Numbered from the stretch's first letter, positions 36,521 to 45,305 are shown. The stretch: DNA of 64,000 bases from Sva-07 sp963774765 (GCA_963774765.1 CAVZGP010000024.1:1-64000); one strand, 5' to 3'. Made by a program: numbers and translations. Notes: generated by a model not told the origin, from the letters alone.

Positions 36521-36547
36521 CCGAGCGGACTCTGAGGAAGCTCTCAG
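36521..36547 (+). promoter_or_regulatory. Three-box array upstream of the MacB-like ABC operon
   Basis: CCGAG at 36521, CTGAG at 36532 and CTCAG at 36543 are 11 bp apart with AGGACCT-type ribosome-binding sequence further down. The array ends 57 nt before the ATG at 36605. Confidence 0.6.
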
Positions 36548-36604
36548 CACGGGTTCCTACGTTCCGGTCCACATGAACACGCAGCGCCCACAGAAGGACC
36601 TCCC

Positions 36605-37417
36605 ATGACGCTCAGCCCTCCAGCACCCAGCCCTCCAGCCCCGACAGGCACGCAGATCGTGCACAGCGCCGACAACGCCGTTCCCGACGGAGTGAACCTC
36701 GCGGCTCGGGCCACGGCCGCACGCAAGATCTACGGCAAGGCCGAGGCCGAGGTACGCGCACTCGACGGCGTCGACGTCGGTTTCGCCGACGGCCAGTTCA
36801 CCGCCATCATGGGCCCGTCCGGCTCGGGCAAGTCGACCCTGATGCACTGCATGGCCGGCCTCGACACGCTCACCTCGGGCACCGTCTTCATCGACGGCGA
36901 GGACGTCACCGCCATGTCGGAGAAGGACCGCACGCTGCTGCGGCGCGACAAGCTCGGCTTCATCTTCCAGGCCTTCAACCTGGTTCCGACCCTCAGCGCC
37001 CGCGAGAACATCGTGCTCCCGCAGCGTCTCGCCGGCCGCAAGCCCGACGAAGCATGGTTCGACCAGGTGGTCTCCACCGTCGGACTGACGAACCGTCTCG
37101 ATCACCGGCCGAGCGAACTGTCCGGCGGTCAGCAGCAGCGCGTCGCGGTGTCGCGCGCCTTGGCGAGCCGACCCAGGATCGTGTTCGCCGACGAACCGAC
37201 CGGCAACCTCGACAGCACCACCGGCGAGGAGATCCTGACCTTCATGCGCGACGCCGTCGACAACCTCGGCCAGACGATCGTGATGGTCACCCACGACCCG
37301 TACGCCGCTGCACACGCCCACCGGGTGGTGTTCCTCGCCGACGGCCACATCGTCAGCGAGATGGCCAACCCCACCGGTGACGCCGTGCTCGACCACATGA
37401 AGACGATCGGCCACTGA
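36605..37417 (+). CDS. MacB/LolD-type ABC ATP-binding protein
   Basis: 270 residues. A proline-rich leader of about 30 residues precedes the ATPase. Walker A GPSGSGKST near 76-84, Q-loop FIFQAFNLVP, signature SELSGGQQQRVAVSRAL, Walker B IVFADEPTGNLD. The length and LDxxTGxxI order are those of FtsE/LolD/MacB ATPases that power mechanotransmission rather than import. It is 3 nt before an FtsX-like permease with which it forms a complex. Confidence 0.93.
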   Translation: MTLSPPAPSPPAPTGTQIVHSADNAVPDGVNLAARATAARKIYGKAEAEVRALDGVDVGFADGQFTAIMGPSGSGKSTLMHCMAGLDTLTSGTVFIDGEDVTAMSEKDRTLLRRDKLGFIFQAFNLVPTLSARENIVLPQRLAGRKPDEAWFDQVVSTVGLTNRLDHRPSELSGGQQQRVAVSRALASRPRIVFADEPTGNLDSTTGEEILTFMRDAVDNLGQTIVMVTHDPYAAAHAHRVVFLADGHIVSEMANPTGDAVLDHMKTIGH

Positions 37418-37420
37418 GCC

Positions 37421-39940
37421 ATGTTCCAGATCGCCGTCCGCGGCCTCCGCCAGAACCCCTTCCGCTACTTCGCGACCGCGCTCGCCATCGTGCTCGGCGT
37501 CGCGTTCTTCATCGCCACCTCGGTGATGACCACGTCGTTCCGCGACACACTCAACAACTCGATCGGTGAGGCCTTCGCCGATGTCGACGCGTCGGTGCGC
37601 TCCTCCGAGAGCATCGACCTCGACTTCTTCGAGATCCGCCAACAGATCCCGGCGGCGACCGCCGACGAGATCGCCACGATCGACGGCGTCGACTCCGCGG
37701 TCGCGTTTCTCACCGGCTACGCGCAGGTCGTCACCGCCGACGGCAAGGTCCTCGACGACGCCGGCGGCCCGCCGCAGGCGTTCGCCTGGATCGACAACGA
37801 CCGGCTCAGTCCCTATTCGATCGTCGACGGGCGCACCCCGCAAGGTCTCGACGAGATCGTCATCGACAGCCAGTCGTTCGACGACGGCAACTTCACGATC
37901 GGCCAGCAGGTGCGGGTGCTCCCCGTGCCCGAGGACCAACAGTTCACGATCGTCGGCACGATCGAGGCCGACACCGACGACAGTTTCGGCGGCCAGCTGC
38001 TCGCGTTCAGCGAGCAGGGCGCGGAGACCGTGTTCGGCACCTCGAACGTCGACCAGATCTTCGTGGCCGCCGAGGAGGGTCTCAGCCAGACCCAACTCGT
38101 CGCCAACATCGACGCCGCACTCCCCGCCGGTCTCGAGGCGGTCACCGGTGACGAACTGGTCGACGAGTTCCAGGACCTGATCGGCCAGGTCACCGGCATC
38201 ATCAACACGGCACTGTCGGTGTTCGCCGGTATCGCGCTGTTCGTCGGTGCCTTCGTGATCTACAACACCTTCTCGATCACCGTCGTACAACGCAGTCGCG
38301 AGATGGCGCTGCTGCGAGCCATCGGCGCGTCGACCAAACAGGTGTCGCGCAGCGTCATCATCGAGTCGCTGATCATCGGCGTGCTCGCCTCGCTCGTCGG
38401 TGCCGCCGTCGGCATCGGTTTCGGCTGGGTGCTGCTGCAGCTGCTCGGCTCCCTCGGTGGTGGGTTCGATGTCGATCTCACCATCCCCACCGGCACGATG
38501 GGCGCCGGCGTCATCATCGGCACGATCATCACGCTCGCTGCTGCCTACCTCCCCGCCCGACGCGGCGCCCGTGTCGCCCCGATCGAGGCGCTGCGCGACT
38601 CGTCGGTCGAGAACGTCCATCCGTCGCCATGGCGTACCCGCATCGGCCTCGGCCTGCTCGTCGTCGGCGTGGTGATGTCGGTCACCGCCGTCACCCGCGG
38701 TCAGCTCTCCTCGCTCGCGATCGGCCTGCCATCGGTGATCGTCGCACTGTCGCTGCTCGGCCCGGCCACCATCCGGCCGCTCAGCCGGGTGATCGCGGTG
38801 CCGTTCGTTCGCAACGGCTCGATCACGGGAGAACTCGCCCGTGAGAACGCGTCGCGCAACCCCAAGCGCACGAGTACCACCTCGCTCACCCTGGTGATCG
38901 GCGTGGCACTCGTGGTGACCGCCACCGTCTTCGCCGCCACGCTCAGCACGTCGCTGCGCGGGCAACTCGAGGACCAGATCACCGCCGACGAAATCGTCAC
39001 CATCGGCGGCCAGATCGCCCAGCAGGGTGGCGGCCTCGACCCGACGGTCACCCCGTCGATCCAGGAACTCCTCGGGGTCGAAGCGGCGGTGCCGTTCCGG
39101 CAGACGTTCGCCGAGATCACCGGCGGATTCGATCAGATCACCGGCACGGACACCGCCCAGGTCGATCAAGTTCTCGACCTGCAGGTCACCGACGGGCGCA
39201 TCACCGACCTCGGCCCGACCGAGATCGCGGTGCAGCAGGGTCGAGCCGACGACGAGAATCTCGCCGTCGGCGACGTGGTGGCGGTCAAGCTCCAACAGCA
39301 GACGGTCGAGCTGACCATCGCCGGCCTGTACGAGCAGGACGAGTTCGTCGGCTCGTGGCTCGTCGACAACGCCGTGTTCGAAGCCAATCTGCCACGAAGC
39401 CTCGACACCCAGATCCTGATCTCCACCGCCGACGGCACGGACGATCAGGTGGCTGCCGAGATCACGGCACTCGTGGCCTCCGACCCGACCGCCACCGTCG
39501 ACACCGTCGCTCAGTACATCGACGATCAGGCCGGTCAGATCGATCAGCTCCTGATCCTGCTCTACGGCCTGCTCGGCATGTCGGTGTTCGTCGCCCTGAT
39601 CGGAATCGTCAACACGATGGCGCTGTCGATCCACGAGCGCACCCGTGAGTTGGGACTGTTGCGAGCGGTCGGCATGACCGCCAGCCAGCTCCGCAGGACG
39701 ATCCGCTACGAGTCGACGATCATCGCGCTCATCGGCACCTTCACCGGGTTGTTGCTCGGCGTGTTCTTCGGGTGGATCGCCAGCGAGGCGGCCAACGACG
39801 TCTTCCCGGACTTCGCCGTGCCGATCAGCTCGCTCGTGATCATTGCCATCGTCGGCGTCGTCGCCGGACTTGCCGCCGGTGTCCTCCCGGCCCGGCGAGC
39901 CGGAAAGCTCGACGTGCTCGACGCCATTGCGACGGAGTGA
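37421..39940 (+). CDS. FtsX-like (MacB-type) permease with two FtsX domains
   Basis: 839 residues. An N-terminal membrane segment (YFATALAIVLGVAFFIATSVM) is followed by a periplasmic MacB_PCD-like domain. Then come a first FtsX bundle (SVFAGIALFVGAFVIYNTFS), a second periplasmic domain (about 490-680) and a final FtsX bundle ending VVAGLAAGVLPARRAGKLDVLDAIATE. Such proteins move lipoproteins or peptides across the envelope, driven from the cytoplasmic side. It is complete and carries the usual DALDA-like end. Confidence 0.93.
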   Translation: MFQIAVRGLRQNPFRYFATALAIVLGVAFFIATSVMTTSFRDTLNNSIGEAFADVDASVRSSESIDLDFFEIRQQIPAATADEIATIDGVDSAVAFLTGYAQVVTADGKVLDDAGGPPQAFAWIDNDRLSPYSIVDGRTPQGLDEIVIDSQSFDDGNFTIGQQVRVLPVPEDQQFTIVGTIEADTDDSFGGQLLAFSEQGAETVFGTSNVDQIFVAAEEGLSQTQLVANIDAALPAGLEAVTGDELVDEFQDLIGQVTGIINTALSVFAGIALFVGAFVIYNTFSITVVQRSREMALLRAIGASTKQVSRSVIIESLIIGVLASLVGAAVGIGFGWVLLQLLGSLGGGFDVDLTIPTGTMGAGVIIGTIITLAAAYLPARRGARVAPIEALRDSSVENVHPSPWRTRIGLGLLVVGVVMSVTAVTRGQLSSLAIGLPSVIVALSLLGPATIRPLSRVIAVPFVRNGSITGELARENASRNPKRTSTTSLTLVIGVALVVTATVFAATLSTSLRGQLEDQITADEIVTIGGQIAQQGGGLDPTVTPSIQELLGVEAAVPFRQTFAEITGGFDQITGTDTAQVDQVLDLQVTDGRITDLGPTEIAVQQGRADDENLAVGDVVAVKLQQQTVELTIAGLYEQDEFVGSWLVDNAVFEANLPRSLDTQILISTADGTDDQVAAEITALVASDPTATVDTVAQYIDDQAGQIDQLLILLYGLLGMSVFVALIGIVNTMALSIHERTRELGLLRAVGMTASQLRRTIRYESTIIALIGTFTGLLLGVFFGWIASEAANDVFPDFAVPISSLVIIAIVGVVAGLAAGVLPARRAGKLDVLDAIATE

Positions 39941-39947
39941 CGGAGCC

Positions 39948-39976
39948 GCCGTCGGCGGCGCGAGATCGCCGACGGC
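39948..39976. terminator. Bidirectional hairpin terminator
   Basis: GCCGTCGGCG (39948-39957) and CGCCGACGGC (39967-39976) form a perfect 10-bp GC stem with a 9-nt loop, between convergent stops at 39940 and 39985. No T-run follows. Confidence 0.65.
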
Positions 39977-39984
39977 CCACCGCC

Positions 39985-41168
39985 CTACAGGGAGTAGAGG
40001 TTCGCGACGTTGGTGCGGGTGATCTTGTCGCGGGTCTCGGCGGAGTAGTCCTCGAACATCTCGTCGAGGACCTGTGTCGAGCACGGCCAGGTCGAATCGG
40101 TGTGTGGGTAGTCGGAACCCCACAGCAGGGTCTCCTCGCCGATGAGTTCACGCGTCCGCAGCGCCGCCGTGTCGTCTTCGATCGTCGCGAAGAACTGTCG
40201 CTTCCAGATCTCGAGCACGTCGACGGGCGGCGTGCTCGACGGGTCCTTGGCGTACTCGCGTGCCCAGCCCTGTTGCACCTTGTCGAGCCAGTGGGCGACC
40301 CAGCCGGCGTTGAACTCGGCCAGCACGAACTTCAGGTTCGGGTGCCGTGCACACACGCCTCGCACCATGAGTTCGACCATCGTGTCGTGGATGAGCGCAG
40401 GGCTGCCGGCGTACTGGACGACCGGGATCGCGGTCGCGCCATTGCTTTCAACCAGTCGGGAACATGCGACATGCAGGCGACGTGGAACCCGACGGGCAAG
40501 CCGGCCTCTTCGGCGAGGGCCCACATCGGGTTGTACTCCTCGTCGCAGTAGCGTCGGCCACGCGGTGCGTTGCTCGGAATGACGACGCCCTTGAACCCCA
40601 GGTCGATGATGCGTTCGAGCTCAGCCACGGCGACCTCCGGTCGCTGTACCGGCAGCGCGGCGAGCCCGACGAGGCGGCCCTTCGATGCCATCGATTGGGC
40701 GTGCATCCAGTCGTTGTAGTTGCGCTGCAGGGCGACCATGAGGTCGAGGTCGGCGAGGCTGAACATCGGGAACCAGCCGGGGTAGAGGATCTCCGCAGAG
40801 ATGCCGTCGATGTCCTGGTCGTCGGGTCGGCGTGCGCCGTCGGTGAGTCCAGGTCGCATGGCTGCGTAGCCGCCGGTGATGTAGGCCTGGACCTCCGGAT
40901 CGTCGATCGATCCGGCGCCGGGCTTCGAGGCATGTTCGCGCGGAAGTGGTGTCTCGTAGTCCAGTCGAGTGCCCGCCAACGCCATGTGGGCGACGTTGCG
41001 TGAACGATTCGGCATGTTCGGCACGACGATGAAGTCGCCGCGGCCGTCCTTGCTGACAACTCGGGGGGCGTCATCGCCGAATCGTTCGGCGAGCCCATCG
41101 AACACGTCGGGGCCTTCGAGGGCGTGCGAGTCGGCCGAGATCGGTCGCGGGTCGTCGAGCAGGGTCAT
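39985..41168 (-). CDS. Amidohydrolase family (TIM-barrel, ACMS-decarboxylase-like), one frameshift
   Basis: Start ATG 41168 (MTLLDDPRPISADSHALEGPD). SADSH replaces the usual D-x-H metal pair with an Asp-Ser-His. GFHVACMSH and the C-terminal LLWGSDYPHTDSTWP supply the later His and Asp ligands typical of the metal-dependent hydrolases/decarboxylases often annotated in acyl catabolism. A frame change near 40445 separates DWLKA from SNGATAIPVVQYAGSPAL. The gene follows a TetR regulator by a 1-nt overlap and shares its operator. Substrate unknown. Confidence 0.8.
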
Positions 41169-41812
41169 CAGGTCTCCTTGTTGGCGATGGACGGCGTGGC
41201 GGTGGAAGGGGTGGTGATGGAACGGGTGAGCGTGGCGATCATCTCGGTCGCCACGCTCGGGCCGTCGATGAGGTCGTAGGTGTCGACGTTGATCGGCAGC
41301 GCCAGCGCGCCGTGCACGCCGGACCACAGCAACTGCGCCAGCAATCGAGGGTCACCGTCACGGATGAGCCCAGCCAACTGCCCGGCCTCGACAGCGCGTC
41401 GAATCGACGCAAAGAGCGCCAGTTCGTCGGGATCGTTGCGTGCATCGGTCGTCGAGTCAGGCGCGCGCACGAACAACAGCAGGCCACGATGGGTCTCGTC
41501 GTTGGCGAGAGCGAAGTCGACGTAGGTCTGCAGCAGGCGTCGGATGCGCTCGATCGGATCGTGCTCGGTCTGTTCGACGGCCGTGAGCGAGGCGCCGAGT
41601 TGGGAGATCGGCACCTGCCACAGCGACCGCATCAGGTCCGACAGGTTGGCGAAGTAGCTGTAGAGCAGGCCTGTCGACACGCCGGCCCGCTGTGCCACCG
41701 CTCGAACGGTGATCGAGCGGAGCCCGCCCTCGCGATGGAGCTCGGAGGCAGCGTGGCGGATCCGCTGACGCTGTTCGGCTCGTTGTTCCTGGGTGGCTGC
41801 AGGGCGAGGCAC
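41168..41812 (-). CDS. TetR-family transcriptional regulator
   Basis: 214 residues. The N-terminal helix-turn-helix (ITVRAVAQRAGVSTGLLYSYF) is at about 34-54. The C-terminal ligand domain is helical (LLQTYVDFALANDETHRGLLL, then LLAQLLWSGVHGALALPIN). It ends overlapping the amidohydrolase start, so both are one transcript. A perfect 24-bp palindrome 15 nt upstream of its ATG is the evident operator, implying autorepression relieved by a pathway ligand. Confidence 0.92.
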   Translation of the reverse strand: MPRPAATQEQRAEQRQRIRHAASELHREGGLRSITVRAVAQRAGVSTGLLYSYFANLSDLMRSLWQVPISQLGASLTAVEQTEHDPIERIRRLLQTYVDFALANDETHRGLLLFVRAPDSTTDARNDPDELALFASIRRAVEAGQLAGLIRDGDPRLLAQLLWSGVHGALALPINVDTYDLIDGPSVATEMIATLTRSITTPSTATPSIANKET

Positions 41813-41826
41813 ATCCTGACCCTACC

Positions 41827-41850
41827 ACGTTTGCTGAACATGTTCAGCAA
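41827..41850. promoter_or_regulatory. Perfect 24-bp palindromic TetR operator
   Basis: GTTTGCTGAACA followed directly by its reverse complement. It ends 15 nt upstream of the TetR start codon at 41812. A related shorter palindrome with the same GAACATGTTC core is at 54131-54142. Confidence 0.85.
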
Positions 41851-41888
41851 ACAGGCCGACCGGCGTCATCCGCCCGTCGAAGGTCCCG

Positions 41889-41982
41889 AAAAGGTCCCGG
41901 GATTCGCTGGCACAGGTCGGATTCGGCCGCAGGGGACGGACAGTGCGGACACCGCACCCGTACAGAACAAGGAGATCCGGAC
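41889..41982 (+). repeat. Dispersed repeat, copy 2 (about 94 bp)
   Basis: Matches 13768-13862 over most of its length (see copy 1); the last 20 bases ACAGAACAAGGAGATCCGGA are identical. It occupies part of the 500-bp gene-free interval 41813-42313, which otherwise holds only the TetR operator. Confidence 0.65.
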
Positions 41983-42313
41983 ACGACTCGCCCTCCTGAG
42001 CGTCGTCATTCTCGTGCGGTGCCGGATCCGCCTCGAGTATTGCAATGAAGCGCGCGACCGGCATGGGTACTCGCCGACCGAACCGCGCGGTCGGGATCTC
42101 TCGCAGCAGCCTCCGCAGAGCGGCTTCGCCGGAAGCCGAGGGCGTGCGCGTCACGTCCGGCTCCCAGCCACCGTTCACATTCGGCGAGCAACGACGCGGC
42201 GCACTATTGGCAGCGTGTGACGCTTGACCATTGCGGACGGGGCCTGGGCCTGGGAGCTTGATGAAAGGCCATTGCGGGGGCAATGACCACAACCAATGAA
42301 ATGGGGATTCATC

Positions 42314-42937
42314 ATGCTGATATTCAACCGAATGCTGCGCGTTGCGGGGGGCGCCGCTGCAGCGGCCTGGGCCGCTGAGGTCACGGCTGGAGTGAACAAG
42401 CACTCGGCGTCCGAGGTCTCTCTCTGGCGGGCCGCCTTCGGTGCGCCAGTCGGCACGATTGCGTGGTCGGCACCCGTCGAGTCACTCGGTCAGGTCGACG
42501 ACCTGAACGCAGCGATGGCCGCGGACGCCGACCTCACCGCGCTGACGGCCAAGGGAGCGGAGTACGTCGCCGAGGCCGAACCGGACCGCCTGCTCACACT
42601 CGTGCACGGCGAGGTCACCGGCAGCGCACCGGTCGGCTCCTACCTGGGTGCCGTACGTGCAACAGCAGCTCCGGGCCAATGGGTCGGTGCGGGCGCCTGG
42701 GCGGCACACATCGCAGGCGTGTACTCGGAGGTGACCGGCCTCGACGTCGTGGTGGCATCGACGGTCGCTGGGCCGATGGGCGAGATGAGCTGGTTCGTCC
42801 GACACGAGGACTCCGCCAGTGTCGAGGCGGCAATCGCAGCGACGATGTCGTCGGAGAACTACATCAACGAGGTCAACAACGGCGGCGAGTTCTTCCTGCC
42901 AGGGGCAACGCAGATGTACGCCCAGCGCATGGCCTGA
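42314..42937 (+). CDS. Hypothetical protein of about 207 residues
   Basis: ATG 42314 is chosen because GGGGA lies 8 nt upstream; ATG 42296 is in frame six codons earlier. After an Ala-rich start (VAGGAAAAAWAAEVTAGV) the protein reads as alpha/beta (VSLWRAAFGAPVGTIAWSAPV, YLGAVRATAAPGQWVGAGAW, MSWFVRHEDSASVEAAIAAT). It ends FFLPGATQMYAQRMA. The pattern of two similar halves suggests a ferredoxin-like or dimeric-barrel fold, which is a guess. No neighbour in the same operon. Confidence 0.65.
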   Translation: MLIFNRMLRVAGGAAAAAWAAEVTAGVNKHSASEVSLWRAAFGAPVGTIAWSAPVESLGQVDDLNAAMAADADLTALTAKGAEYVAEAEPDRLLTLVHGEVTGSAPVGSYLGAVRATAAPGQWVGAGAWAAHIAGVYSEVTGLDVVVASTVAGPMGEMSWFVRHEDSASVEAAIAATMSSENYINEVNNGGEFFLPGATQMYAQRMA

Positions 42938-43096
42938 CGCCAAAGCATCGGTCCGTTCGGAGGTCGAGACTCCTCTGAACGGATCTTCAACCCCACGAGG
43001 ATGAACGACGAAGCAGGTAGGTCGGCGCCGACGATCTTCTCGTTGTCGGCCATGTCGCCCCGGAAGCATGTGTGTGTTCACTGGTCGCTGGTGCGG

Positions 43097-43600
43097 TCAG
43101 GGTGTCGACGTGCTGGCGTCGCGCTGCTGTGCGACCCGGGTCTCCATCTTGTCGATCGCCATGGTCCAACCCTGGCCGCCGGGGGAGTCGGCGGGAACGC
43201 CGAGGTGGGTCATGACCATCTTGGTGCGCTCACCGAGATCGGTGAGTTCGACGACGATCGAGGTCTCCATGTGGGCGCCGGCAGGCATACCCATCTGTTC
43301 CGGGGTCATTGCGTTGCCGTCGGCGTCGGCCAGGGCTTCGGTGTAGACGAGGCGGGTCTTGGGGTTGATTTCGCGGTATTCGCCGACGAAGAACATCTGC
43401 ATCGCACCGCCGGGTGTTTCCATCTCCATGGCGATGTGGCGGCGGCCACCAACGGTCACGTCCATCTCGGCTTTGGGGATCTTGGCGCCCATCGGTCCGT
43501 ACCAATTGGCGAAGTGCTCGGCTTCGGTCCACATCGCCCAGATCAGGTCGATCGGTGCGTCGAAGGTGCGTTCGATCTTGACGTCCTTGGTGTCAGTCAT
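43097..43600 (-). CDS. SRPBCC/AHSA1-family protein
   Basis: 167 residues. The N-terminus VKIERTFDAPIDLIWAMWTEAEHFANWYGP and the end SPGGQGWTMAIDKMETRV are classic for the AHSA1 (activator of Hsp90 ATPase homologue 1-like) START-fold proteins, which bind hydrophobic ligands. It is translationally linked to the ArsR-like gene upstream, whose full frame ends at 43593, overlapping the ATG. ArsR/SRPBCC pairs are common in actinobacteria; their ligand is generally unknown. Confidence 0.87.
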   Translation of the reverse strand: MTDTKDVKIERTFDAPIDLIWAMWTEAEHFANWYGPMGAKIPKAEMDVTVGGRRHIAMEMETPGGAMQMFFVGEYREINPKTRLVYTEALADADGNAMTPEQMGMPAGAHMETSIVVELTDLGERTKMVMTHLGVPADSPGGQGWTMAIDKMETRVAQQRDASTSTP

Positions 43601-43931
43601 CGGTGGTTCCGTCTGTCGTGTTGTCGGTCTGTTGAAGGTCTCGGACGTCGTTGGTCATCCGGTCGAACCGGTCATCTCAGATGTGGCGGTACTACTCGGC
43701 CCCGCCCGCCACCTCTGCGAGGCGCGTCGGGTTGATGGTGCAGGGCCGGAACTGCGCTCGCCGGCCACGCGTGACGAGGCCGGCGCGCTCCAACACCTTG
43801 ATGTGTTTGGAGATTGCAGGGAGCGTGAGGTCGAACGGGGCGGCAAGGTCGTTCACGTTCGCCTCGCCCTCGGCCAGTTGGGACAGGATCACAGTCATCA
43901 CCGGATCCCTTCCTGAGCTTTCCGCTTTCAT
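43593..43931 (-). pseudogene. ArsR-family regulator with two in-frame stop codons
   Basis: From ATG 43931 the frame gives LSQLAEGEANVNDLAAPFDL and the recognition helix LPAISKHIKVLERAGLVTRG, ending AEVAGGAE at TAG (43692-43694). Without frame change it continues YRHI, TGA (43677-43679), DDRFDRMTNDVRDLQQTD to a final TGA at 43593. This is the expected ArsR C-terminal helix (family pattern xYRxFWExxFDRL). The TGA sits where Trp is conserved. The N-terminal helix before ILSQL is also short. It probably no longer works normally, though a 79-residue truncated form would retain the DNA-binding part. Confidence 0.6.
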
Positions 43932-44069
43932 TGAATAACCATGTTGGAAATTACGCGAGCGCAGGGTGTCGGTCAACCCGGGGGCCGCAGCGGCCGTCAC
44001 TGCCCTGACTCCCGACGGGTCCGAGGTTCACGACGGCGCCGACGAGTCGACCCAAGGCTGGCTTCAATC

Positions 44070-44105
44070 TTGACTATATAGTGAGATTCATATATAAAGG
44101 AATCC
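44070..44105 (+). promoter_or_regulatory. Promoter and operator of the ArsR/SRPBCC operon
   Basis: TTGACT (44070-44075) and TATAAA (44093-44098) are 17 nt apart, giving a start of transcription near the ATG at 44106, so the message may be nearly leaderless. The perfect palindrome ACTATATAGT (44073-44082) overlaps the -35 box and is a likely ArsR operator. This is the most AT-rich spot in the window. Confidence 0.65.
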
Positions 44106-44498
44106 ATGAACGCCGAGCGAATCGATGAGGTGGCCGTCGCGGAGGACCGGGCGTTCAAGGCGCTCGGCCACCACGATCGCCGGGCGATCCTGCGGCTGAT
44201 CGCCCACGGCGAGGTCCCGGTCGGTGAGCTCGTCGAGCGAACCGAGCTCGATCAACCCGTCGTGAGCCAGCACCTGAAGGTCCTGCGAACCGCAGGTCTC
44301 GTCACCGTCCGCGTCGACAACAACCGCCGGCTCTACTCCATCGACGTCGGTCGATTCGCCGAACTCCGTCAGTTCCTCGACTTCTTCTGGAACGACAAGC
44401 TTGCCGCGCTCAAACAAGTCGCCGAATCCCGGGCACGACCAGGGGCGCGGCCTGCACCTTCACAACCATCCGCCCCAGCGAAGGGAGTCGACCGATGA
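44106..44498 (+). CDS. ArsR-family winged-helix repressor
   Basis: 130 residues. AFKALGHHDRRAILRLIAHGEVPVGELVERTELDQPVVSQHLKVL contains the complete ArsR helix-turn-helix, followed by the wing VTVRVDNNRRLYSID and a dimer helix (FAELRQFLDFFWNDKL). No metal-binding cysteine motif (CxC) is present, so a non-metal signal is likely. A 4-nt overlap joins it to an SRPBCC gene. It is the intact counterpart of the damaged pair next door. Confidence 0.92.
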   Translation: MNAERIDEVAVAEDRAFKALGHHDRRAILRLIAHGEVPVGELVERTELDQPVVSQHLKVLRTAGLVTVRVDNNRRLYSIDVGRFAELRQFLDFFWNDKLAALKQVAESRARPGARPAPSQPSAPAKGVDR

Positions 44499-44959
44499 TC
44501 GGTCTCGCCGAAGCCTCGATCCACATCGAGGCACCGCAACACGAGGTGTTCGACCTCTTCACCACCGAGCAGGGACTGGCCTCTTGGATGGCGAAGGAAG
44601 CGGCCATCGACCTCCGGCCAGGAGGCCGATGGCGATGGGTTCACGACAACGACGTCGCTGCGTCCGGCGAGTACGTCGAGGTCGACCCGTACGGACGGGT
44701 GACGTTCACGTACGGCTGGGAGTCAGGACCATACGCCGACATGGGACCCGGCTCGACGACGGTCGAGGTCCTGTTCGAGCCGACCGGCTCCGGGACCGAG
44801 GTGAAAGTGACGCACTCCGGCGTGCCCGAAGCGTTCGGCGAGGCCCATCTCGGCGGCTGGACGTACTTCCTCGGTGTCCTCGCCGACGTCACGCGCGGTC
44901 ACGGCGCACCGGCCATCAGACTTCCGAACACCGCCACCGGCGATCGACGGGAACAGTGA
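44495..44959 (+). CDS. SRPBCC/AHSA1-family protein
   Basis: 154 residues. EASIHIEAPQHEVFDLFTTEQGLASWM and the C-terminal GGWTYFLGVLADVTRG mark the START-like hydrophobic pocket fold of AHSA1 proteins. It overlaps the ArsR gene by 4 nt, forming the common ArsR-SRPBCC unit, and precedes a TfoX-N-like gene by 1 nt. Ligand unknown. Confidence 0.88.
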   Translation: MIGLAEASIHIEAPQHEVFDLFTTEQGLASWMAKEAAIDLRPGGRWRWVHDNDVAASGEYVEVDPYGRVTFTYGWESGPYADMGPGSTTVEVLFEPTGSGTEVKVTHSGVPEAFGEAHLGGWTYFLGVLADVTRGHGAPAIRLPNTATGDRREQ

Positions 44960-44960
44960 C

Positions 44961-45305
44961 ATGGCTGCGAGAGGCACACGCGCCCCCGAGCATGAGCAGT
45001 TCTGGGAACTTGCCGAACCACACCTCGCCAGCGGCCGGCTGATCGAGGGCACGATGATGGGCCACCAGTGCCTGCGCACGGCGGCCACCAACGGCTTCGT
45101 CGCCACCGTCATCCGGACGAGCGGCAACGTGGTCGTGAAGCTGCCGAAGGAGCGGGTCGCCGACTTGATCGATCAGGGGGCCGGCCAGCCGTTCGCTCCC
45201 GCCGGGAAGATCTTCCGTGAGTGGGTCGAGCTCCCCGAGGTCGACGAGGCCACCTGGGAGACACTGCTCGCCGAGTCGATCGCGTTCGTCGACGGAGCGT
45301 CGTAG
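44961..45305 (+). CDS. TfoX N-terminal-domain-like small protein
   Basis: 114 residues from ATG 44961. The core GTMMGHQCLRTAATNGFVATV, VVVKLPKERVADLI and GKIFREWVELP resembles the TfoX/Sxy N-domain fold found as stand-alone small proteins in actinobacteria. Role unknown; in proteobacteria Sxy aids competence gene regulation, which should not be assumed here. It is in the ArsR operon and its stop overlaps the next start (TAGTG). Confidence 0.65.
   Translation: MAARGTRAPEHEQFWELAEPHLASGRLIEGTMMGHQCLRTAATNGFVATVIRTSGNVVVKLPKERVADLIDQGAGQPFAPAGKIFREWVELPEVDEATWETLLAESIAFVDGAS

Noticed and set aside
36557..40123. 1188-codon reverse-strand frame opposite the MacB-like operon
   Set aside because: Antisense of two well-supported genes, with repetitive Asp/Gly/Arg composition and no domain.
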